64,000 bases of DNA from NCBI GenBank assembly GCA_965243335.1, contig OZ251545.1, positions 5,208,001 to 5,272,000 on the forward strand, given 5' to 3'. The notes below the pieces were generated by a model that had not been told where the DNA came from, ran no database searches, and saw nothing but the letters and a program-made list of their open reading frames with translations. Below are positions 51,649-59,689 of the stretch, piece by piece. The position numbers were made by a program, and so were the translations under genes. Numbering within the stretch: the stretch's first letter is position 1; every line of letters starts with the position of its first letter. This DNA comes from JAJDXW01 sp965243335 (GTDB taxonomy: Bacteria; Pseudomonadota; Gammaproteobacteria; HK1).

Positions 51649-52177
51649 CGCCCCAGCACAGAATTTTGCAGCTACATGACTGGCAGACCGGAATGCGCCG
51701 TGCCGCCGGACACGGACCTTCCCGAAGAACCGCGCTTTCGCAGGCGTCGGCCACGAGGAGGTCGAGCATGTCTTCCGTCAACTCCCGCACCGCCGGCTTC
51801 CGTGATCCGTACACGTGAATCTCGGCGCGCCAGAGATCGCCGGTGGCAGCGGACATGAAGGCCGCATAGAACAGCGCCTGTCGCGCCACCGCGTCGCGCG
51901 CGCCAGCGCCGCCCTTCCTCTCCGTGACAACCCTCCGTTCGAAGTCGATCCCGTCCGGCGCGATACCGAGACCCCTCGGAACCCGGCCATGCCCCCTGTC
52001 GGTGTCGTGCAACGCGAGCCCCCGGCGGACCCGAGAGTTGCGCGCGGCATGAGTGGCGCCCATGAGGTGGAGCCACGCACGCCGCCGGCAAAGTGCGATG
52101 TGTTGAAAGTAGAGTCCATGAAGCTCGAACCTCTCGATCAACTCACGCAAACATCGCGCTTTCTGAAGAATCTTCAT
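51641..52177 (-). CDS. cas4: CRISPR-associated Cas4 nuclease
   Basis: The 178-residue protein matches Cas4, which trims prespacers and selects PAM-adjacent ends for Cas1-Cas2. It has a first iron-sulfur cysteine in HIALCRRRAWLH, RecB-family nuclease pieces (VVTERKGG with the Glu and Lys, RQALFYAAFM with the Gln and Tyr), and the C-terminal cysteine cluster CQSCSCKILCW. The cluster cysteines are therefore present. The N-terminal 18 residues overlap the end of cas3 by 35 nt; the start could be a little further in. Confidence 0.9.
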   Translation of the reverse strand: MKILQKARCLRELIERFELHGLYFQHIALCRRRAWLHLMGATHAARNSRVRRGLALHDTDRGHGRVPRGLGIAPDGIDFERRVVTERKGGAGARDAVARQALFYAAFMSAATGDLWRAEIHVYGSRKPAVRELTEDMLDLLVADACESAVLREGPCPAARRIPVCQSCSCKILCWGDE

Positions 52178-54185
52178 AATTTTCTTCCAGCGGAGGCTTG
52201 CCGAGAACCCGCACGAGATCCGTAGCGGCTTCCATTACAATCGCCCCCGGGTCGTCAGCGGTTCGTTCTCGTGCCGGATCTTTCCAATTGAAGTGTTCGC
52301 ACCACTCCTCGAAGAGCCTTGCGTGAAAATGTTCTTTCTCCTTCTCGTATTCCCGGATCGACAAATCGAAGCCGCAGCGTCCGATCGGTGATCGAATGTG
52401 TAGATTCAGCCGATTGACGGTCGACCTGCCGTTGATTGCCACGATCTCTTCGTCGAGAGTCCTCCCGGTCAATTCGGCGATGCGTTGCCCGTCCCGATCA
52501 TGGAGGATGTGGGTGCGGAGGATATCGGTCGCGCGCCGTAAAAACGATTCCGTCACGACATGTTCCGTGCCGTCGGGATCGACGACCATGACGGTGGCGC
52601 CGATGTCCCGATATTCCAGGGCGCTTGCGAACAATGCATCCACCCACCGTTTGTGCGGTTGATCGTTCTCCCGCTGACAATCGTCCACGATGTCGACGGA
52701 CAGGATCCGGCCAATCCTCGATTCGACGAACCCGGCGATCTTCGGAGAGATTTTGCGCAGACGCTCCTCGGCTCCTTTCTGGACCCGCATCTTCCGACGG
52801 ATCGCGACGATGAACAGGGCCGCCCAGTAGGCGCCACGCCAGGACAAACGCCGGTAGAAGTGTGCGTCTGCCGCTTTGGATGCGGCTTCGGTTTCCTTCG
52901 GGGACGGTTCGAGATGCTTCTTTGCGTCCCGCAGAATTGCGGCCGTGAACGCCTCGACCTCGAGTGCATCGTGCCCCTCGATCGTCCGAGCCACCCCGCG
53001 CAACCAGGCAAGGCGATGGCGGCGCGCTTCGAGCGTGGAAATCAGAACCTTGCCGTCGTTGGCGCCGCGTGCGACCCGTCCGACGCGCTGCATGAAGCTC
53101 GCGAGGTTGTGGCCGGGCTCCATGAACATCAGGGAGCTTTGGAAGGTTACCCCGACCTCGACGGACGAGGTACACAGCAGCAGGTCGTATTCGCGTGGAT
53201 CGGCGTATCGCCGCCCTGGCTTCTCTTCCCCAGGCTTCCGCGCAGAATCGTCGATGGAATTGATCGGAAGCACCCTCACGCCTGCCAAGTCTGCATCTCG
53301 TAAGGCGGAACGAATGGCCTGCTCCTCCTGCTTGAGTCGTTGCAGGGAATCGTAAATGACGATGACCGATCGGCCCCCGGCCATGGCGTCGCGCACATCA
53401 CCGATGCTTCGGCGGAAGGATTCGCAAACGGGGCAATCACGGAGAAGCAGCTCTACGTTGCCGTGGATCGGCCGGCATCCGGCCGGATGGCTGGGAGTCA
53501 CTTCCTCGCGGACAACGTCGATATCGTCGAAGGCGACGCCGATGCATTCGAGTATGGGGGCGACGTCGATCGGCGTCGCCGAGAGAAACGACACCTTGCC
53601 CTGGCGCTCCTCGACAGCACAGCGCGCGAGCAGGCACGCAAGCCCGAAGGCCCGGTCGTCGATGGTGTGGAACTCGTCGAAGACGATGTGGTCGAACCGG
53701 CGTGCGAAGAAGAACGGGTTGAGCGTGCTTGCGCCGAGGACCCGAACGCCGGCGATCATCCCGACGATCACTTCGGGAATGGCGAAGAGGATGCGCCCGT
53801 CGGAGGGCGGTCCGCCGTTCAGCGCCTGTCGGGCGCGGGTTGAAACGAGGGTCTCGCCGTCCTCGGGAACCTGGTCGCCGGACCACTCGAGGATCCGTTC
53901 GCCGACCCACGCTTCGATCGCAGGTTCCCGCAGACCTTTGGTCTGGAGGATTGCCCGGGCCTGATTCCGGGCGTCGTCGATCAGATTCTGCAACAGACGC
54001 TTGGTCGGCACGATGAACAGGACGTGAGCGCCGCGGTCGAAGACTGAGTGCATGAACGCATAGGACTTCCCCGAGCCAGTCGGAGCGGCTACCAGGCGCA
54101 CGAACTTCCCGGAGTCAAGCAGGCGTTCCTGCATCCAGGAAAGGCCGCTCGGCAACAGTTTCACGGAATGCGCGGGAACGATCAT
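52143..54185 (-). CDS. cas3: Type I-D Cas3' helicase (no HD domain)
   Basis: The 680-residue protein is a superfamily-2 helicase: Walker A APTGSGKS at residues 34-41, the DEFH box (VFDEFHTIDD) near residue 170, SATP for motif III, and QRVGRVARG for motif VI. It has no HD nuclease domain; in this locus that domain is on Cas10d, exactly the type I-D arrangement. It would unwind target DNA recruited by the Cascade complex. Its end overlaps the start of cas4. Placing cas3 between csc1 and cas4 differs from the common type I-D order, where cas3' is first. Confidence 0.93.
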   Translation of the reverse strand: MIVPAHSVKLLPSGLSWMQERLLDSGKFVRLVAAPTGSGKSYAFMHSVFDRGAHVLFIVPTKRLLQNLIDDARNQARAILQTKGLREPAIEAWVGERILEWSGDQVPEDGETLVSTRARQALNGGPPSDGRILFAIPEVIVGMIAGVRVLGASTLNPFFFARRFDHIVFDEFHTIDDRAFGLACLLARCAVEERQGKVSFLSATPIDVAPILECIGVAFDDIDVVREEVTPSHPAGCRPIHGNVELLLRDCPVCESFRRSIGDVRDAMAGGRSVIVIYDSLQRLKQEEQAIRSALRDADLAGVRVLPINSIDDSARKPGEEKPGRRYADPREYDLLLCTSSVEVGVTFQSSLMFMEPGHNLASFMQRVGRVARGANDGKVLISTLEARRHRLAWLRGVARTIEGHDALEVEAFTAAILRDAKKHLEPSPKETEAASKAADAHFYRRLSWRGAYWAALFIVAIRRKMRVQKGAEERLRKISPKIAGFVESRIGRILSVDIVDDCQRENDQPHKRWVDALFASALEYRDIGATVMVVDPDGTEHVVTESFLRRATDILRTHILHDRDGQRIAELTGRTLDEEIVAINGRSTVNRLNLHIRSPIGRCGFDLSIREYEKEKEHFHARLFEEWCEHFNWKDPARERTADDPGAIVMEAATDLVRVLGKPPLEENYEDSSESAMFA

Positions 54186-54198
54186 CGCGTGATCTCCG

Positions 54199-54873
54199 TC
54201 ATTGCCAGCCTGAAACGATGCCCAGCGCTTGTCCCGGATCCAGGGGACGGCTGGGCTGAATGGTGTGGAGGCGGTATGAATCCGCCTCGACCGTAGTATC
54301 CGGGTCGAACAAGCGAGCGGTGTGCAGATTGAGGCATATCCCTCCCGGCGGAAGCGCAGGCGCCGGTTCGAGGAGACCCATGCCTACCCGGCCCAGCCCG
54401 AGCCGGACGACGAGCTGTGAAGGCCGTTCCCCATACGCATCCTCGGCGAAACGGAGCGGGTCGGAGCGCAGGAAGCAGCCGTGGAACACCGCGCCCGTGG
54501 AGACTTCCTGGATGTGGAAATAATCCTTGACGTTGCCGCTCTTCCGGGCCCGCTCCACCGTGGCCGGCATACCGCACTCGGCATCCAGGTTGAGCCGCCG
54601 CGCCAGCGGGCGATGGAGTGGGTTGCCTTGCCCGACGAACAGCGAGGTCCGGAACGGCAGCGCCGCGAGGTGCGCCCGGTAATCGGGCGCGGTCGGCAGG
54701 CATGGCGCGCGCGGCGCCATCCCGAGCGCCGAGGCGGCGCCGAACGCCATCGCCGTGTCGGTCACGATGTCGTTCAGGGTCGCGGTGCCGGACGGCGTCG
54801 CGAGCCCATGCCATGCCCAGGGCGTGAGCGCCGTGAGCTTGTATGCGTATATGCCGCGGTTGTCGTTCGACAC
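54199..54873 (-). CDS. csc1: Type I-D Cascade subunit Csc1 (Cas5 family)
   Basis: The 224-residue protein sits between csc2 and cas3, and its opening (GIYAYKLTALTPWAWHG) and the following TLNDIVTDTAMAFGAA region fit Csc1, the Cas5-like RAMP of type I-D that caps the 5' handle of the crRNA. The rest is poorly conserved, as in most Csc1 proteins; a GLGRVGMGLLEP segment in the C-terminal half forms the glycine-rich loop. It is 3 nt from the csc2 end. The assignment rests on both position and sequence character. Confidence 0.85.
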   Translation of the reverse strand: MSNDNRGIYAYKLTALTPWAWHGLATPSGTATLNDIVTDTAMAFGAASALGMAPRAPCLPTAPDYRAHLAALPFRTSLFVGQGNPLHRPLARRLNLDAECGMPATVERARKSGNVKDYFHIQEVSTGAVFHGCFLRSDPLRFAEDAYGERPSQLVVRLGLGRVGMGLLEPAPALPPGGICLNLHTARLFDPDTTVEADSYRLHTIQPSRPLDPGQALGIVSGWQ

Positions 54874-54876
54874 GGA

Positions 54877-55887
54877 TCACGCACCCTTTTTTCCGCCCGA
54901 ACCAAAATGTTTCTCGAACATTTCGGCAATCTTCGGCGCCATCTGCGTATATCGTTTCCTCAGGGCTGCGTCATCGCGCTCGAAGTCTTCGACGAGCTGG
55001 TTCCGATAGCTTGACGCTTCTTCGAATCCGACCTGCACCGTATAGGACCCGGCCATCTCTTCGGAGATCGCCGACACCATGTCTCCGACCGAACCCATGG
55101 AATGCGTCTTCAAGGACTTCACCAGCTCGTAAGGAGACGACAGCGGCCTCTCGAGACGGGACGCGAAAATGCCGGCGACATGGGTACGCACGTTCACCCC
55201 CGTGACCGATGTCTGCCCGCCGTACGACCCGGCGAGCCCCAGACACAACAACAGATGTTCGAGCCCGATGGGCGGGAGCTGCCGTCCATTTGCCGACAGC
55301 ACCTGGAGAAGAAGGGTGCCCGGCAGGATGTAATGGCGTGTGAAGAGATTCGAGCTGTTCTCCTTTTTCTCCGCGTCGAAAAGCGTTCCTGTTTCGTCGG
55401 AGCGGTTGTGGAAGCTCTCGGCCACGCAATCCCCGTAGGGTTTGGCGCCGAGCGCGTCCGAGTATTGGACGGCGGCCTTGACCGGCAGAACGCGCGTACC
55501 ATGCATGGCCGAATCCCCGAAGACAAGCGTGTTCAGATCGAACGCCCTTCCGATATCCACGCGCTGGCCGATTGCGGTGCGGTTCTGCGGCAACCGACCG
55601 CCGACTCCCAACGCGCGCAGCACCATGAGCCCGCGGCCGCGCTCGCCGAACTTGAACTTGGCTGGTACGGCTCGCACCCTGCGAACCTGGTCGAGACCCA
55701 CGACATCCGTGATTTCCTCCTCGGCGTTCCGGAACACCGTGGGCGCCACGATCTCCCGGACGAGAACGATGGCCACGTGGCCGGCGTTGCGCCGGGACGG
55801 CATCATGTAGACGTTCTTGCCGTCTGCCGCCACGACTTCTTCGACGAGAGCGCCATCGTTGAGATAGTCGGTGAGTTTTTCCAGCAT
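54877..55887 (-). CDS. csc2: Type I-D Cascade backbone subunit Csc2 (Cas7 family)
   Basis: Csc2 proteins polymerise along the crRNA to form the backbone of the type I-D effector. The product (336 residues from the ATG at 55887) has the family features: TPxxFRNAEEEITDV-like (VAPTVFRNAEEEITDV), a Gly-rich KFKFGERGRGLMVLRALG, and the long GLEHLLLCLGLAGSYGGQTSVTG core. I chose the start at 55887 because GGAG lies seven bases upstream; ATG 55899 or TTG 55920 would add a few residues. A basic C-terminal tail (FGSGGKKGA) is present. Confidence 0.93.
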   Translation of the reverse strand: MLEKLTDYLNDGALVEEVVAADGKNVYMMPSRRNAGHVAIVLVREIVAPTVFRNAEEEITDVVGLDQVRRVRAVPAKFKFGERGRGLMVLRALGVGGRLPQNRTAIGQRVDIGRAFDLNTLVFGDSAMHGTRVLPVKAAVQYSDALGAKPYGDCVAESFHNRSDETGTLFDAEKKENSSNLFTRHYILPGTLLLQVLSANGRQLPPIGLEHLLLCLGLAGSYGGQTSVTGVNVRTHVAGIFASRLERPLSSPYELVKSLKTHSMGSVGDMVSAISEEMAGSYTVQVGFEEASSYRNQLVEDFERDDAALRKRYTQMAPKIAEMFEKHFGSGGKKGA

Positions 55888-55922
55888 TTTATGCTCCATT
55901 CTTCGTATCCGAGGAGACAAGG

Positions 55923-56378
55923 TTACCGCCAGTCGTCTTCGCCGGGAGCGCCCTCGGACGTTTCAGGGATCGCGCGTTCACGGTAAGCCTCCAGCAAGGC
56001 GAAACGGTAGATCGCGGCCGCTTGACGTTGCTCTCGGGACGCCGGTTCCCTGGAACGGAACACTCCGTCCCAAACCTTGTCCACGAAATGTTCAGCAAAG
56101 ACGATGCAGGCTTTGCCGAGCTCCTGATTGTCTCGATGTTTTCGAGCGGCGGCGTCCGACTTCCTTGTCAGTTCGTCTTCGAGGGCGCCTGCCAGCCCCA
56201 AGACAAGGGCGTCGCGATCCTTGCTGATGGCGCGCTGCGCCGCGGGAAGGAAATTCATGGCGATCTTCCAGCAAAGGAGCTGCTTATTGGCGGATGCGCC
56301 AACTCCGCGGCGTTGCTGGATCCTCGTCGCGAGCCATCCCAGGCGGACCAGAGGATCCGGGTTGTCCTTCAACTTCAT
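55923..56378 (-). CDS. cas11d: Putative internally translated small subunit Cas11d (inside cas10d)
   Basis: In type I-D systems the small subunit Cas11d is known to be made from an internal start within cas10d. Here an in-frame ATG at 56378 is preceded by GAGGG seven bases upstream, a good ribosome-binding site in the middle of a gene. The product would be 151 residues, all-helical in character, starting MKLKDNPDPLVRLGWL and ending in the cas10d C-terminus. A second candidate is the inner Met of KIAMNFLPAAQR, which also has GGAAG upstream. The assignment is inferred from position and Shine-Dalgarno strength. Confidence 0.55.
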   Translation of the reverse strand: MKLKDNPDPLVRLGWLATRIQQRRGVGASANKQLLCWKIAMNFLPAAQRAISKDRDALVLGLAGALEDELTRKSDAAARKHRDNQELGKACIVFAEHFVDKVWDGVFRSREPASREQRQAAAIYRFALLEAYRERAIPETSEGAPGEDDWR

Positions 56379-58868
56379 TGGCTTTCCCTCATGTTCCCTG
56401 ATGATCGTCAGCGCCCGCTCACGCGAGCGCAGACGGATCGTGGACCACACCCGGTCGGCGCTGGTGTTCGCTCCCCGATCGATCGATTGCGCCCAAGCTA
56501 TGCAGAGTGCGCCCAGCTTGGTGTCCGGGTCCGCCAGCCGACGCGCCCATTCGATGCCGAGCCCCGTTTTCGGTTGAGCGATCTCCTTGAAAAGCTCCAA
56601 TTTGTCCAGAGCGTCGGGGATCTGTTCGAGGCGCAGCGAATTGCCACCGAGCAATTTTTTGAGCCACGGGGGCATGGCGTCGAAATGAAAGATCGCGGGA
56701 TGCCGGCCCGCCGCCCCACGGAAGATGTGAATCGGGCGGCCCAGGCGCCGAATTGCCGTCAACACCTTGTGCAGAAAATTGACGAGCTCGACATCCCTGG
56801 CCGGCAACGTTTCGAGCCGCGCAACACGGATACGGCGTGTCTGACAGTCGAGGCCGCGGTAGACGTTATCCTTGTCCTTCCTGATTGCCAGCCGGTTGAG
56901 GTCGTTCAGGCCCAGGGATTGGTCCGTGTTCTCGCGTTCGTACGCGAGGCCGCCGAACAGACCGACCGTGACAGGAGATGATACGAGCGGCGGAAGGTGG
57001 CCGCCCCGCACCTCTGTCCCTTGGGCGTCCTGACGAAGTTGAAGTTCCGCGAGACAGACGGGACACAGGTGGGTGTCACCCTGCGATGAGGCGAGATGGT
57101 CGTTGCGCCCGTCCCGCCCCGAGAACGCGGAGACCTTGACCCCGTGCGCACGAGAGCCGCTATCGACCCGCCGGGAGGAGTCCACCGGCTCATTGCACAG
57201 GATACAACGCTTCGCCGGCGCACCGGGATCGAACGGAACGGAAGGACGCCCCGAAAGATACGCCGAGAATCGCTCGCCCAGCGCCTTCAGAATGTCGCTC
57301 GAGACGTCTGCGACATTTGCAGAAAGGCCCGGACGCCCGCCGGCGCCGTCAATCCAGAGGCCGGCCAGACCTTCCCGCCCGAGGACCGCGTCGAGGAAGC
57401 CCCGCGCCTCGTCTGGATCGCGATCGAGTGAACGCCATATCTCTCCGATCGTCCAAAGAGCCAGAAGAACCCGGCGCGGACGTCCGTTTCTCTCGAGAGC
57501 GGTACGGACGAAGGGCGGCGGTTCCAGGCCCTGGGCGCTCGTCAACGCCAAGAGCTCGCGTTCGCGGACGGAAGCATCCGGCGCGACGGCCTTGCCCTTC
57601 CCGTCTTCGTGATTGAGGGCGATGACCAGAAAGACGAGGGCGGATGCCGGATCCATATCCAGCTCACCAGCGTCCCCTCCGGGATAATCGAGCGCGGGTT
57701 TCACCGTCGCGCCCTCCGCGGTGTCGTCCAGCGCGCTCCATGAAGTCTCCATGCCGCCGGCCTCGAACAACTCGTCGATCTTCTGGCGGTGCTCCCGCGC
57801 AAATTCGCGGGGGAGGGCCAGCAGACCGGCGTATCTCGGCCAGTCGCGTCTGCGGCCCATGACCTTTCGGCAGGCGTCCCACGACGCGGCCCCCCCGACG
57901 AATTTGCACGCCAGACGGTTGTTGACCTCGAAGCGCAAGCCGAAAGGAAGCTCGTCCAGGAACTCCTGGAGGGCGCGCCGCTCCACCTTCTCTGCTTCAT
58001 CTCGAGGGATCACGCACAGCAGCCGTCCGTCGTGGACGAACTCCAGGAGCGGCAGACACCCGGCTACGGAACGGCACGCAGCCGAGAGCGCGCGTTGGAA
58101 GCGGTCCATGAGGAAGACATGGAGATGATCGTGTATCTCAATCGGTTTCCATCGAGACAGCCTGCTCCCAGGTCCCAGCCGTTTCTCAATCAGGCCGATG
58201 ACCCCTTCTACGCCCTTCCCGACAGTGTTGTCGGTAAAGGCTCCCTCCAGCTTGTCGGCAAGCTCGATATAGTGGCAGGCGGAGGCGATCCTCCGATCGT
58301 AGTCGGCCGCGGCGGCTGTCTTCGCAGCCTGTGTTCCTTCGACCTCCTCGATGTAGTTACGCATTGCGGACGGCGAGACACGGATGCCGCGCCTCTTCAG
58401 GAAATCGTGGATCCCATATCGGTTCATGCGCTCGTCTACGGCGGCGGCGTCGATCCGTTCGCCGCGTTCGAGACCCAGGTCCTTGTCGATGTCGTGCAGA
58501 AAGGCAATGCACACCGCCGCGGCGGCGATCCTGCGGACCTCAGCGTGCTCCGCTTCGCCTGACCACGGGCGGACCGATTCGGAAAGATAGATCATCAGCG
58601 CGCCGCGAGCGACGGAGAGCGAATGATCCAGTAGGCTCACGTTGTCGTTGCACGCCCAGCGCGCCGCCCGTTCCGGGTTCGGCGGCCGGCCCCCCTTGCC
58701 GCTGATCGTCGCCAAGCGCACCGGCCGGCCGTCGATCTTTGCGGGAGACGGCTTCGGTTCGGGATCGGCCCGGTCTTTGGCGACCTTCATGACAACGCAG
58801 TCGTCCATGAACGCGCCGTAGACCTCCACCGCCGTCCGATGCGCGAAGTCGCGCGGGGGGACACTCAT
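55923..58868 (-). CDS. cas10d: Type I-D large subunit Cas10d (Csc3) with HD nuclease domain
   Basis: The 981-residue protein is the signature gene of type I-D. An N-terminal HD nuclease domain is visible: DH at residues 81-82 and HDIDK at 125-129. A zinc-binding part follows in the middle (CILC near 556, CPVC near 602). The palm-like segment FVHDGRLLCVIP has no GGDD, so cyclic-oligonucleotide synthesis is not expected. In type I-D the HD domain cuts target DNA in place of a Cas3-linked HD. The ATG at 58868 overlaps the cas6 stop (ATGA). The last 151 codons may also be translated separately (see cas11d). Confidence 0.94.
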   Translation of the reverse strand: MSVPPRDFAHRTAVEVYGAFMDDCVVMKVAKDRADPEPKPSPAKIDGRPVRLATISGKGGRPPNPERAARWACNDNVSLLDHSLSVARGALMIYLSESVRPWSGEAEHAEVRRIAAAAVCIAFLHDIDKDLGLERGERIDAAAVDERMNRYGIHDFLKRRGIRVSPSAMRNYIEEVEGTQAAKTAAAADYDRRIASACHYIELADKLEGAFTDNTVGKGVEGVIGLIEKRLGPGSRLSRWKPIEIHDHLHVFLMDRFQRALSAACRSVAGCLPLLEFVHDGRLLCVIPRDEAEKVERRALQEFLDELPFGLRFEVNNRLACKFVGGAASWDACRKVMGRRRDWPRYAGLLALPREFAREHRQKIDELFEAGGMETSWSALDDTAEGATVKPALDYPGGDAGELDMDPASALVFLVIALNHEDGKGKAVAPDASVRERELLALTSAQGLEPPPFVRTALERNGRPRRVLLALWTIGEIWRSLDRDPDEARGFLDAVLGREGLAGLWIDGAGGRPGLSANVADVSSDILKALGERFSAYLSGRPSVPFDPGAPAKRCILCNEPVDSSRRVDSGSRAHGVKVSAFSGRDGRNDHLASSQGDTHLCPVCLAELQLRQDAQGTEVRGGHLPPLVSSPVTVGLFGGLAYERENTDQSLGLNDLNRLAIRKDKDNVYRGLDCQTRRIRVARLETLPARDVELVNFLHKVLTAIRRLGRPIHIFRGAAGRHPAIFHFDAMPPWLKKLLGGNSLRLEQIPDALDKLELFKEIAQPKTGLGIEWARRLADPDTKLGALCIAWAQSIDRGANTSADRVWSTIRLRSRERALTIIREHEGKPMKLKDNPDPLVRLGWLATRIQQRRGVGASANKQLLCWKIAMNFLPAAQRAISKDRDALVLGLAGALEDELTRKSDAAARKHRDNQELGKACIVFAEHFVDKVWDGVFRSREPASREQRQAAAIYRFALLEAYRERAIPETSEGAPGEDDWR

Positions 58869-59593
58869 GCCCGGGCGCCCGCATATCCGATACAGCCGAA
58901 ACCATATCGGTTCTTCTCGCCGATCCCGAGCTCCCACGCGGCGCGCAAGTCCTCGATCACGCCGCGGAGGATCAGCGGACACAGGGTCCCGATGACGAAC
59001 ACCGGACTGCCTCCGGAGCTCCGGCGGAGCCGTACCAACGTAGAGTGCTTCGGGTTGGCGCGGAGGTACAGGCGATCAGGCTCAACCATCAACCCGACCG
59101 TTCGGCCGGTCAGACGCGAGAGGCGGACGTTCACGGCTTCTTCGAGATCGGCGCCGGCTTCGGTCAAATCACTGTGCCAGCGCCCCTTCCTGCCGCGGAC
59201 GGAGAGGGCGAGCGGCGAGAGCATGATCGCGGGCAACGCCGCGTTTTCTCCCGGTCCGGCGATAATGGGCAGATCTTCGACATCCTTGTCCCACGCGGAG
59301 AGATCCATCCGGTCGCCGTTCGCCGACGTCTTGCGGACGGTCTCCGGCGCCAAGCGGGCGAGCAGTGGCTCGAGCCGCCCGCCGTTCGTGCCGACCACGA
59401 CGGACTTGACCACGAAGCCCCGGGCCGTCGCCGCGCCGACCGAACCGAAGGACCAGTTGCCGGCGTTGGGCCCGACCACGTCGCCGCCCGAGGCCCCGCA
59501 CGCCGTCCAAGCGTTCACCAGCGCCGCATGTACGGTGTCGAGGAACCGCACCCTCGCGTACTCGCCTCGTGGCGCCGTGAGCCGTATGCGCAT
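58865..59593 (-). CDS. cas6: CRISPR-associated Cas6 endoribonuclease
   Basis: Cas6 cuts the precursor crRNA at each repeat hairpin. The 242-residue product (from ATG 59593) is a RAMP-type protein with the C-terminal glycine-rich loop (GIGEKNRYGFGCIGY), a beta-alpha opening (MRIRLTAPRGEYARVRF) and a central Leu-rich SVRGRKGRWHSDL that includes a candidate catalytic His. I chose 59593 because GGAG lies six bases upstream; an ATG at 59635 would add 14 residues. It is the first gene of the operon, where in most type I-D loci it comes after csc1. It is divergent from the WYL regulator. Confidence 0.9.
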   Translation of the reverse strand: MRIRLTAPRGEYARVRFLDTVHAALVNAWTACGASGGDVVGPNAGNWSFGSVGAATARGFVVKSVVVGTNGGRLEPLLARLAPETVRKTSANGDRMDLSAWDKDVEDLPIIAGPGENAALPAIMLSPLALSVRGRKGRWHSDLTEAGADLEEAVNVRLSRLTGRTVGLMVEPDRLYLRANPKHSTLVRLRRSSGGSPVFVIGTLCPLILRGVIEDLRAAWELGIGEKNRYGFGCIGYAGARA

Positions 59594-59646
59594 CCCTCGC
59601 TCCACTGGAGCCGGTACCAGATTGCATTTTGCCACATCTCAAGATA

Positions 59647-59676
59647 TTGTCTACTGCAAAATTTGCAGGGTAGAAG
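59647..59676 (+). promoter_or_regulatory. Candidate promoter of the WYL regulator, spanning its operator
   Basis: TTGTCT (59647-59652) and TAGAAG (59671-59676) are 18 bp apart and lie 14 bp before the ATG of the WYL gene. The palindrome at 59655-59667 falls entirely within the spacer, an arrangement expected for self-repression. The boxes are weak matches to the sigma-70 consensus. Confidence 0.4.
59655..59667. promoter_or_regulatory. Perfect 13-bp palindrome, likely operator of the cas operon and WYL gene
   Basis: TGCAAAATTTGCA is a perfect dyad (the central base aside) in the gap between the divergent cas6 and WYL-regulator genes. CTAC and GTAG flank it almost symmetrically, extending the dyad. 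It is AT-rich against a GC-rich background. A dimeric winged-helix WYL regulator could bind here and control both promoters. Its position 61 nt from the chosen cas6 start and 22 nt from the WYL start is compatible with this. Confidence 0.65.
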
Positions 59677-59689
59677 ATTCGGTGTCCCC

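Noticed and set aside
55923..58868. A type III (Csm/Cmr) large subunit because of Cas10 similarity
   Set aside because: There is no GGDD in the palm-like region, and csc1, csc2 and an HD-less cas3 are next to it, which identifies type I-D.
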